DNA of 7,002 bases from an uncultured Pseudobdellovibrionaceae bacterium (GCA_937900305.1 CALCCV010000225.1:1-7002), one strand, 5' to 3'; positions 1 to 5,906 are shown, counted from the stretch's first letter. Made by a program: numbers and translations. The notes: a model not told the origin generated them from the sequence alone.

Positions 1-1
1 C

Positions 2-613
2 CTTGATCCTTACTCCAGCGATGGCCACGATGGAATTGTTAAAGATGGCCAAATTTTGAATGACGAGTCTGTGAAGGTATTGGCCGAAATGGCCACGGTG
101 TTGGCCGATGCGGGAGCTGATTTTGTAGCCCCGTCCGACATGATGGATGGGCGTGTTCGGGCGATTCGTGATGCGCTGGAAGCTCAAGGTCACGCTGATA
201 CGGGAATTATCGCTTACACCGCTAAATATGCTTCGGCGTTTTATGGACCCTTCCGCGACGCTTTGGATTCGGCGCCACGATTTGGCGACAAGAAAACATA
301 CCAGATGGACCCCCGCAATGCCCGCGAAGCCTTAAAAGAGGCGAAGCTGGACATTCAAGAGGGTGCCGACATTTTGATGGTTAAGCCAGGTTTGCCTTAC
401 CTAGATATCATCTCACTCTTCAAGCGGACCTTCCCAATTCCAATTGCCGCTTACAATGTGAGTGGGGAGTATGCGATGATCAAGTTCGCTGCTTTGGCAG
501 GAGCTCTTGATGAACATCGTGCGGTCGACGAAATGCTCATGGCACTTCGACGAGCGGGCAGTGATTTGATTTTCACATATTTTGCGAAGCAGTGGTGCCT
601 GCAGAAAAAGTGA
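2..613 (+). CDS. hemB: Porphobilinogen synthase (delta-aminolevulinic acid dehydratase), C-terminal part; 5' end outside window
   Basis: This cytoplasmic enzyme condenses two 5-aminolevulinate molecules into porphobilinogen, an early step of haem and other tetrapyrrole synthesis. The frame is open from base 2, so the gene starts upstream of the window. About 203 residues of a protein usually near 320-340 are visible. Family hallmarks are clear: APSDMMDGRV, YTAKYASAFYG with the first active-site lysine at 224-226, and MVKPGLPYLD with the Schiff-base lysine at 383-385. The end (FTYFAKQ) is normal. The metal-site segment at 2-34 reads LDPYSSDGHDG, with Asp (5-7 and 29-31) at two of the positions that are Cys in zinc-dependent enzymes. 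This suggests a magnesium-type, zinc-independent enzyme. Asp at 20-22 replaces the usual His of the TSHGH motif. The gene precedes the Ton cassette by 117 bp, and a shared transcript cannot be judged from sequence. Confidence 0.97.
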   Translation, partial: LDPYSSDGHDGIVKDGQILNDESVKVLAEMATVLADAGADFVAPSDMMDGRVRAIRDALEAQGHADTGIIAYTAKYASAFYGPFRDALDSAPRFGDKKTYQMDPRNAREALKEAKLDIQEGADILMVKPGLPYLDIISLFKRTFPIPIAAYNVSGEYAMIKFAALAGALDEHRAVDEMLMALRRAGSDLIFTYFAKQWCLQKK

Positions 614-687
614 CACCTGAGTTGAGTCCTAATGACACTTGCTTCAATCTTGCCTTCAGATTTTAAAAAATCCAACAAGAAGGTTTG

Positions 688-762
688 ATGAATGAGGCGA
701 AAAGAACGCACTCACTGAAAGATAACAATTTTGGCCGACGAAAGATTGGACTCGCAGTTTGA
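688..762 (+). CDS. Possible 24-residue small ORF overlapping the exbB start
   Basis: An ATG at 688 is preceded by AAGAAGG (677-683), a better ribosome-binding site than the one in front of exbB. It opens 24 codons (MNEAKRTHSLKDNN... ending GLAV) and stops at 760-762. It overlaps the exbB start in another frame by about 30 bases. The peptide is basic and matches nothing I recognise. It could be a leader or coupling ORF that delivers ribosomes to the weak TTG start of exbB, or it may be chance. A second ATG at 692 lies in the exbB frame but hits a stop at 716-718, so it cannot extend exbB. Confidence 0.25.
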   Translation: MNEAKRTHSLKDNNFGRRKIGLAV

Positions 763-1411
763 ATCGGCCTATAAATTTGTCATGACGTTTTTAATACAAG
801 CCACCGACGTGGCCGAAAAATTAATCTTGGTGATTTTGTTTTTGCTCTCAGTTTGGTCCATCGCGATCATGGTGGATCGTCGTCGTGTCTTGCGGGCCGA
901 AAAGGCTCCGGATGACCTGATGGTCTTGAAAAAATCGCTGGAAGAAAAAAACATCTCGCACGTAAAAAATTGGTCAGAGAAAAACTCATCATTTTTGGCC
1001 AGAGCTTTGCGAGAGGCGTTGCGAGCTCCGCACGATGCCGAAGCCATCGATCGGGCGGTTTCGAGCTTCGTGAAGCTCGAACGAGTTCGTTTGGAGCGTG
1101 GACTTGCGGTGCTGGCAACGTTGGGTGCGAATGCTCCGTTCATAGGATTGTTTGGGACCGTGTTGGGAATCATTCGTGCGTTTGCCTATTTGGGGACTCA
1201 AAGTGGCTCATCGGCGGTGATGACCGGAGTTTCTCAGGCGCTCTATGCGACGGCCTTTGGTCTTTTTGTCGCGATTCCGGCCGTCGTCGCCTATAATATC
1301 TATTCAAAAAAACTGAAAGATCTTTTTAGCACCGTGGAATCTCTCCGCGATCTTTATATTTCTCGATTGCGGGGTTCGCCCGTTTCAACGGATGCGCCGG
1401 GGGTGCGCTAG
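731..1411 (+). CDS. exbB: ExbB/TolQ/MotA-family proton channel subunit of a Ton system
   Basis: This inner-membrane protein forms, with ExbD, the proton-driven motor that energises TonB. Its 226 residues show three hydrophobic spans: about 31-48, then 128-150 (TLGANAPFIGLFGTVLGI, family signature) and 168-190 (ATAFGLFVAIPAVVAYN). A charged cytoplasmic loop lies between the first two spans, giving the ExbB/TolQ topology. Thr143 and Thr174 align with the conserved E. coli Thr148 and Thr181. Gln169 stands where E. coli ExbB has Glu176, which is unusual. The chosen start is TTG at 731: an in-frame stop lies at 716-718, no ATG or GTG lies between, and a weak GAAAG (717-721) precedes it. The first in-frame ATG, at 782, has no visible ribosome-binding site. 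The TAG stop shares one base with the exbD start. ExbB is favoured over TolQ because exbD, tonB and a receptor follow directly. Confidence 0.93.
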   Translation: MADERLDSQFESAYKFVMTFLIQATDVAEKLILVILFLLSVWSIAIMVDRRRVLRAEKAPDDLMVLKKSLEEKNISHVKNWSEKNSSFLARALREALRAPHDAEAIDRAVSSFVKLERVRLERGLAVLATLGANAPFIGLFGTVLGIIRAFAYLGTQSGSSAVMTGVSQALYATAFGLFVAIPAVVAYNIYSKKLKDLFSTVESLRDLYISRLRGSPVSTDAPGVR

Positions 1412-1845
1412 TGGCGGGATCGTCAGTGGACAACTCTGAGGACGCGCTGATTTCAGGAATTAATGTCACACCGTTTGTGGATGTTGTTTTGGTGTTGTTG
1501 GTGATCTTCATGGTCACCGCTCCCCTGCTAGTGAAAGACATCCTCGACGTGAAACTTCCGAAAACCAAAAGTGGTGACGGTCAGGTTGTGCAGACTTTGG
1601 GTGTGGCGGTCAATCGCTCGGGTCAAATTCTTTTGAACGGCAACATCACTGACGAGGCCGGTTTGCAGCTGGCCGTAAAAAGCACTTTGGCTCAGCACCC
1701 TGATGCTCAAGCGATCATTGCGGCGGATGTTGAAGTGCCGTACGGCAAAGTCGTACGAGTGATTGATCTTTTAAAAACCTCTGGCTTAGAGAAATTTGCG
1801 GTGCAGATTGAACGAGACGAAACTGATAAACCCATCACCGAGTGA
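1411..1845 (+). CDS. exbD: ExbD/TolR-family proton channel subunit
   Basis: This is the partner of ExbB: a single-pass inner-membrane protein whose transmembrane aspartate carries protons and whose periplasmic domain contacts TonB. The 144-residue product has the normal length. A short cytoplasmic N-terminus leads into INVTPFVDVVLVLLVIFMV (residues 17-35). Asp24 matches the essential E. coli Asp25. The following periplasmic domain (about 45-138) contains LGVAVNRSGQILLNG and the VPYGKVVRVIDLLKTSG segment typical of ExbD/TolR. The start is GTG at 1411-1413, which shares its first G with the exbB stop codon TAG (1409-1411). A G-run at 1399-1403 may serve as a poor ribosome-binding site, so translational coupling to exbB is likely. 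The 3' end overlaps the probable tonB start. Confidence 0.94.
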   Translation: MAGSSVDNSEDALISGINVTPFVDVVLVLLVIFMVTAPLLVKDILDVKLPKTKSGDGQVVQTLGVAVNRSGQILLNGNITDEAGLQLAVKSTLAQHPDAQAIIAADVEVPYGKVVRVIDLLKTSGLEKFAVQIERDETDKPITE

Positions 1846-2497
1846 TCAGGAGGGTTGGCCTCCCGCACTTGTTTCGCTTCTCATTCACGGCGGATTTGTA
1901 GTCGTGGCTGTGTTGCTCGGCCACTTTTCGGGTCCCCGGTCCGAAAAGAAAAAGCCTGTCGAATTTGAAGTTGTGCAATTTCCGAAGGCGGCTCCAGCTT
2001 TGACCATTAAAAACCCTGTGCCTGAGAAACCTCCTGATCGACCGCCAGAGCCAGAAGTTCGAAAAGTTTTTGGTGTCAGTCGAAAGGCCCTTACCGCGTC
2101 GGCTTCGGCCGAGGGGGCTGCCGAAGTGAAGACCGGAAATACGGTGACCAAAGAAATGGATGATCTGAATCTGGAAGCGGACGATGCGGACTCTTTGCCG
2201 ATTCCGGCCGATGAGTTTTTGGTGGAAAGCATGCCTGTGCAGCTCAACGAATCCAAAGTCGTATATCCCGAAAACGATCGCAAAGATGGAATCGAAGGGC
2301 CGGTGATGATGGATCTTTTGATCGACCATCACGGGAAAGTTCGCCAGGTAGATGTCATTTCCGGTCCCAGTGCGACTTTGAAAGAAGCGGCGAAAGCCGG
2401 TGCCTTTCAGTTTGTTTTTCGACCAGCAAAAATCAAGGATCAGGCGGTGGCTGTAAAGATTCGTTACACCTATCGATTTGTTTTGGAGGCTCAGTGA
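1796..2497 (+). CDS. tonB: TonB energy transducer
   Basis: TonB links the ExbB/ExbD motor to outer-membrane receptors. Three parts are visible. An N-terminal membrane anchor at about 24-44 contains SLLIH, with Ser27 and His31 spaced as E. coli Ser16 and His20. A Pro-rich periplasmic linker follows (about 73-87, PVPEKPPDRPPEPEV), then VFGVS...GNTV at 91-116, a linker style I associate with deltaproteobacterial TonBs. The C-terminal TonB domain spans about 150-232 (YPENDRKDGIEGPV, VRQVDVISG, FRPAKIKDQAVAVKI). The frame reaches back to a TTG at 1796, giving 233 residues, and another TTG at 1808 is equally possible; both lie inside exbD. No ATG or GTG exists in frame before the membrane segment. 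A strong AGGAGGG at 1848-1854 has no canonical in-frame start after it, so the true N-terminus is uncertain. The stop overlaps the receptor start as GTGA. Confidence 0.92.
   Translation: MRCRLNETKLINPSPSDQEGWPPALVSLLIHGGFVVVAVLLGHFSGPRSEKKKPVEFEVVQFPKAAPALTIKNPVPEKPPDRPPEPEVRKVFGVSRKALTASASAEGAAEVKTGNTVTKEMDDLNLEADDADSLPIPADEFLVESMPVQLNESKVVYPENDRKDGIEGPVMMDLLIDHHGKVRQVDVISGPSATLKEAAKAGAFQFVFRPAKIKDQAVAVKIRYTYRFVLEAQ
1848..1854 (+). promoter_or_regulatory. Strong Shine-Dalgarno-like AGGAGGG without a canonical start
   Basis: AGGAGGG lies 2 bases after the exbD stop (1843-1845), exactly where a ribosome-binding site for the next gene would be expected. In the tonB frame the following codons are TGG, CCT, CCC, GCA, CTT, GTT, with no ATG, GTG or TTG. 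The TTG at 1855 is out of frame and too close. Either the motif is accidental within tonB, or tonB is initiated at an unusual codon. Confidence 0.4.
2485..2489 (+). promoter_or_regulatory. Ribosome-binding site of the receptor gene (GGAGG)
   Basis: GGAGG sits inside the end of tonB, 4 bases before GTG 2494 and 10 bases before a second in-frame GTG at 2500. Spacing does not clearly favour either. The 2494 start gives the GTGA overlap with the tonB stop. The 2500 start would remove two residues (Met-Arg) from the signal peptide, leaving it functional. Confidence 0.55.
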
Positions 2498-4863
2498 GAG
2501 TGAATTTAGGTTTTGGAGTGCGGTGGTCGTTGGTTTGCCTGACTTCGATTTTTCTTCTCGGCGGGCGCGTGGGTGCCCAAGAGTCAGAGCCGAAAGCCTC
2601 GGCGAGCCCGATGGTTGAGCCAATCATCGTTGAGCCAATTGCAACTGTCACGACAGAGGGTGTGGGAAAAGTGACCGGCGTGGTTTTAGAGCGAGGACGT
2701 TTGGTTCCGCTTCGGGATGTGGGCGTTTTTATTTTGCCGCATCGATTGAAAGCTACGACCGACCAAAAGGGCCAATTTGTTTTTGACGCTGTTCCCGCGG
2801 GTCCTTGTCAGCTAGCCGTCAATGCGGCTGGTTTTGTTCGCAATGAAACCAATTTGACCGTCGTTGCAGATGAAACTGTGACTCTTGGGAAAACCTTGAT
2901 GGAGCGCGAACCCGACGCAGGATTTGAAACTTTGGTTTCGGCAAAAAAAATTCGACGGGACGATTCCACTAAATCTTTAGACCAAAAAGAATTTTTATCT
3001 CTGCCCGGGGCCGGCGGCGATCCGGTGAAAGCGGTCCAAAATCTTCCTGGTGTAAATCGGGTTCAGAGTTTTTCATCTCAAGTGGTCATTCAAGGATCTT
3101 CGCCGCAAGACACCAAGTACAACGTCGATGGACACGACGTTCCCTTGGTTTTTCACTTTGGTGGTTTAACCTCCGTTGTGATGCCAGAAGCTGTGGAGCA
3201 AGTGGATTACCTTTCGGCTGGATATGGTCCGGAATATTCACGTGCGATGGGTGGAATTATCTCACTCAAAACTCGGGACGCCGAAGTTAGCGAGCGAGAC
3301 AGCAAAGGATTTTTTTTCTTCGATACATTGAAGGCAGGTGGACTGTTTGAAACAAAGCTGAGCGAAGATTCGTCTCTGTTGGTGAGTGCACGTTACAGCT
3401 ACGTCGGCCTTTTGTTGGCTGCGATTGCTAAGGACAACGATGCTTTCGATTTAACGGTGGCGCCGGAGTTTATGGATTTTACGGTGATCGGCACTCATCG
3501 ACTCAACGACCAGGACCGACTGAGGATCATTGGTTTGGCGTCGCGGGACGTTTTGGAATTTTTGTTGAAGGAACCGGTGAGGGCAGATCCGGGATTGCGG
3601 GGAAGCTTCAAAAACGAAACGGTCTTTTATCGATTGATTCCCCAATGGGAACGAAAGTATGGCGATGGTGATGCTCTTCGGGTTTCGATGGGAGTTGGCC
3701 AGGATTCCATTTTGGCAGATCTTGGCGACAACTACTTTAAGGCCAAGACTTGGGTGACGACGGCGAGAGTGGAGCGTGAACAGTTTTGGTCTGCAGACTG
3801 GAAAGCTTTTTCGGGCTTAGATTTGTCTTACGGTCAGGCTAACGTGGATGTGCGTTTGCCAATTTTGAAAGGCGATGGTGGCGTCGGAAATCCAATTTCT
3901 TCTGGCAAAGAAAAGGAAGTGAGTACACGCACTGATGTCATTGGTTTGGGAGCTTATTTGCGCAATGAATGGAAACCCGATGGTGGGGCATGGACATGGA
4001 TGCCTTCGGCGCGGTTTGACTACTTCAATTTGACGAAGCAGTCACTTCTTGCTCCACGTTTTGGATTTAAGTATCAACACAACCCGGATCTATTGCTAAA
4101 GGGCGCCACGGGTTTGTATTATCAAGCGCCCGAGCCACAGCAAGTGAATTCGTCCTTTGGAAATCCTGACATCAAGGCTCCTTCCGCCATTCATCTGACC
4201 ACAGGCTTTGAGCAGGATTTGCACGTTGAAAACTTTTCGGCTTTGAGTTTGGGGGCGAATCTTTTTGATCGGGAGTTTCAAAATCTCGTCGTTGATTCTA
4301 AACAGTTCATTCAGCGTGATGGTGTTTTGGTTCCAGAAATTTATAATAACGAGGGACGGGGTCGGGCTTACGGTGCAGAAATTTTGCTCAAGGGCGAGCG
4401 GGGCACCTATTCGGGTTGGATCGCCTACACCTGGAGTCAATCGACAAGATGGGATCCCAATCGTCCAGAGTACAAATTTGCCTACGATCAAACTCACAAT
4501 ATCAATCTGATCGGGGCCAAAAAGTTTTCGAATGATTGGAAGGTTTCGGGCCGCTACCGATACGTCACCGGCAATCCTTATACACCGGTCTTGAGTTCGG
4601 TTTTTGATGCTGATAACGACACCTACATTCCAATGCGAGGCCCGATTTATAGCGAAAGGCTCGGCGCTTTTTCGCAGTTGGACCTCCGAATCGATAAGAT
4701 TTGGACTAAAGCAGAGTCCATTTATTCCGCTTACCTCGATATTCAAAATCTGCTCAACACGAAGAATCCTGAATCTCTTCGCTATGCTTATGACTACTCA
4801 AGATCTGAAACCATCAGTGGGCTGCCTGTTTTGGTGGCACTTGGTTTGAAAATAGATTTGTAA
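2494..4863 (+). CDS. TonB-dependent outer-membrane receptor with N-terminal carboxypeptidase-regulatory-like domain
   Basis: This is an outer-membrane gated channel that imports an unidentified substrate using energy from TonB. The 789-residue protein has a signal peptide (about 1-28, ending VGAQ), a low-complexity spacer with the tandem repeat VEPII-VEPIA (41-50), and a carboxypeptidase-regulatory-like beta-sandwich (about 58-136). A likely TonB box, ETLVSAKK, lies at 145-152. The plug (about 158-262) contains VIQGSSPQDTKYNVDGHDVP and ends GYGPEYSRAMGGIISLKTRD. A beta-barrel of about 518 residues follows and shows late-barrel signatures (DQTHNINL, TGNPYTPV, QLDLRIDK, YLDIQNLLNTKNPESLRY). The plug and barrel resemble receptors I know from Myxococcota and Bdellovibrionota. 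The last residue is Leu, where many outer-membrane barrels end in an aromatic residue. The gene overlaps the tonB stop by four bases, so it is probably translationally coupled. Substrate specificity cannot be read from sequence. Confidence 0.95.
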   Translation: MRVNLGFGVRWSLVCLTSIFLLGGRVGAQESEPKASASPMVEPIIVEPIATVTTEGVGKVTGVVLERGRLVPLRDVGVFILPHRLKATTDQKGQFVFDAVPAGPCQLAVNAAGFVRNETNLTVVADETVTLGKTLMEREPDAGFETLVSAKKIRRDDSTKSLDQKEFLSLPGAGGDPVKAVQNLPGVNRVQSFSSQVVIQGSSPQDTKYNVDGHDVPLVFHFGGLTSVVMPEAVEQVDYLSAGYGPEYSRAMGGIISLKTRDAEVSERDSKGFFFFDTLKAGGLFETKLSEDSSLLVSARYSYVGLLLAAIAKDNDAFDLTVAPEFMDFTVIGTHRLNDQDRLRIIGLASRDVLEFLLKEPVRADPGLRGSFKNETVFYRLIPQWERKYGDGDALRVSMGVGQDSILADLGDNYFKAKTWVTTARVEREQFWSADWKAFSGLDLSYGQANVDVRLPILKGDGGVGNPISSGKEKEVSTRTDVIGLGAYLRNEWKPDGGAWTWMPSARFDYFNLTKQSLLAPRFGFKYQHNPDLLLKGATGLYYQAPEPQQVNSSFGNPDIKAPSAIHLTTGFEQDLHVENFSALSLGANLFDREFQNLVVDSKQFIQRDGVLVPEIYNNEGRGRAYGAEILLKGERGTYSGWIAYTWSQSTRWDPNRPEYKFAYDQTHNINLIGAKKFSNDWKVSGRYRYVTGNPYTPVLSSVFDADNDTYIPMRGPIYSERLGAFSQLDLRIDKIWTKAESIYSAYLDIQNLLNTKNPESLRYAYDYSRSETISGLPVLVALGLKIDL
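2614..2639 (+). repeat. Two tandem copies of an 11 bp unit (15 bp period) inside the receptor gene
   Basis: GTTGAGCCAAT occurs at 2614-2624 and again at 2629-2639. The 15 bp period encodes the five-residue repeat VEPII-VEPIA between the signal peptide and the first folded domain. It lies in a flexible spacer and was probably made by a small in-frame duplication. Confidence 0.8.
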
Positions 4864-4889
4864 ATGAAATCATTGAAAGAGAGAATTGC

Positions 4890-5771
4890 ATGAAAAAAAT
4901 TTCGATGACTGCGCTCGGAATGATAGCTTTGCTTTGCACTGGCTGCGGCGACAGTGATTTGCCGGATTCTTCCGAGCTTGGCAAACTGAAAATTCTCACG
5001 ATCAAGTCATCCATGGCCGCGGGCGACGGGATCAACACTTTGGCGGAGTATTCGCCCGGCGATGGTCCGATCACTCTCACTCCGGTGATTAGCTACCTCA
5101 ACGGCGCAAATGGAACAACTTTGTCTTATGACATACAAGCGTGCGTGGACCCCGGAATTTACGTTGGGGCCGAACCCAGCTGCATCGGCAATCCGACCAT
5201 GGTCAGTGTTGGCTCAGGAAATATCACTTCGCTGGATTTTGCTCATTCTTTCACCGGTGCTGCTGACCCGGCGACGCTCACCTTGCCATCGGCGGCAGTG
5301 ATTTTTTCAAATCGCAGTGCCGTTGAGCAATTCAATGGGGTGACTTATTTGATCACTTATTCGGTGACCGCTTCGGATGGCAGCCAAGCCAGATCCATCA
5401 AACGTCTTGTTGTTTCGACAAGGACTTCCAAAAATTTCAATCCGATCCTGGCGGATGTTTTCGGCAATGGGCAGACGTTGTCGAGTTTCCCTGCCGGTGG
5501 AGTGGTTACCTTGACCGATGTGATTGGCGCGACAGGTGCGGAAGGTTTTCAACAAATGAAGGATGACGAATCATTGATTGATCGGCGCGAGTCTCTGGTG
5601 ACTTCCTGGTTCGTTTCTGATGGCGAGCTGAAATATCTCAGAACCACCGAAGGTCTAGGCACCGAGCTTGAAATTCCAGGCGCGTTGCCCACCACTCGTT
5701 CTAAGTTTGTTATTGCCGTATTGCGGGACGAGCGCGGTGGTATCGATTTTCATATCAAAACCTTTCCGTAA
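4890..5771 (+). CDS. Lipoprotein of unknown function, probable accessory partner of the receptor
   Basis: The 293-residue product starts with a lipoprotein signal peptide (MKKISMTALGMIALLCTGC); Cys19 is the likely lipidated residue. I do not recognise a named family. The rest reads as two beta-rich, possibly Ig-like modules. The first, about 33-177, contains Cys85 and Cys98, which could form a disulphide, and ends in ITYSVTASDGSQARSIKRLVV. The second, about 184-293, has SWFVSDGEL, LEIPGALP and FVIAVLRDERGG, a pattern I recall from deltaproteobacterial lipoproteins. The ATG follows AGAGAGA (4878-4884) at good spacing. The gene begins 26 bp after the receptor with no terminator between, so it is probably co-transcribed with it. 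Substrate capture or receptor assistance at the outer membrane is inferred from position only. Gly20-Asp21 after the Cys does not settle inner- versus outer-membrane location. Confidence 0.9.
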   Translation: MKKISMTALGMIALLCTGCGDSDLPDSSELGKLKILTIKSSMAAGDGINTLAEYSPGDGPITLTPVISYLNGANGTTLSYDIQACVDPGIYVGAEPSCIGNPTMVSVGSGNITSLDFAHSFTGAADPATLTLPSAAVIFSNRSAVEQFNGVTYLITYSVTASDGSQARSIKRLVVSTRTSKNFNPILADVFGNGQTLSSFPAGGVVTLTDVIGATGAEGFQQMKDDESLIDRRESLVTSWFVSDGELKYLRTTEGLGTELEIPGALPTTRSKFVIAVLRDERGGIDFHIKTFP

Positions 5772-5792
5772 CAGAATTTAGGGAGAGCTAAT

Positions 5793-5816
5793 GCAAGTTC
5801 ACCTTGGCTAACTTGC
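5793..5816 (+). terminator. Inverted repeat after the lipoprotein gene, possible weak terminator
   Basis: GCAAGTT (5793-5799) and AACTTGC (5810-5816) can form a perfect 7 bp stem with a 10-base loop, 21 bases after the lipoprotein stop. No T-run follows, so it is not a textbook intrinsic terminator. It could stabilise the 3' end of the Ton transcript or mark a factor-dependent end. ATGCAA (5791-5796) can instead pair with TTGCAT (5825-5830), an alternative longer-range fold. Confidence 0.3.
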
Positions 5817-5838
5817 GAAAGTCATTGCATCGCATGCC

Positions 5839-5877
5839 AAAAAAATAATTGCGCTTTTAAAAATTCGAGCGCAATTA
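5839..5877 (-). terminator. Perfect 10 bp inverted repeat with an adjacent U-tract on the minus strand
   Basis: TAATTGCGCT (5846-5855) and AGCGCAATTA (5868-5877) are exact reverse complements with a 12-base loop. Seven A residues (5839-5845) abut the left arm. Read on the minus strand this is a stem followed at once by seven U's, the form of an intrinsic terminator; on the plus strand no U-tract follows. The stem has only a GCGC core, so strength is moderate. No minus-strand gene is visible for it to terminate. The arm centres are 22 bp apart, about two helical turns, so the same sequence could be an operator for a dimeric regulator of the kinase gene that starts 40 bp later. Confidence 0.45.
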
Positions 5878-5906
5878 ATGAAGAGTCATCTAAGCGATTT
5901 CGCAAA

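Noticed and set aside
640..669. Possible promoter TTGCTT with a TAAAAA-like -10 upstream of exbB
   Set aside because: Only about half of the consensus bases match at each element, and the implied transcript would begin on top of the nearby AAGAAGG site.
656..683. Possible hemB terminator (GATTTT-AA-AAAATC within CCTTC...GAAGG)
   Set aside because: The inner stem is all A/T apart from one pair, the outer stem has only 5 bp, and no T-run follows.
1835..2623. Long open frame of 262 codons on the minus strand opposite tonB
   Set aside because: It lies wholly antisense to tonB and the start of the receptor. Its product is rich in Arg, Ser, His and Phe with no recognisable motif, whereas the plus strand encodes a clear TonB protein.
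4096..4746. Open frame of 216 codons on the minus strand opposite the receptor barrel
   Set aside because: It is antisense to clear barrel signatures and its product matches no family. It is best explained by codon bias of the receptor gene.
4864..4893. Nine-codon ORF (MKSLKERIA) between receptor and lipoprotein, overlapping the lipoprotein ATG as ATGA
   Set aside because: It has no ribosome-binding site of its own, and the AGAGAGA inside it is better explained as the ribosome-binding site of the lipoprotein.
5825..5851. Possible kinase promoter TTGCAT with TAATTG
   Set aside because: The spacing is only 15 bp and the -10 is poor; it overlaps the A-tract and hairpin, which explain the sequence better.
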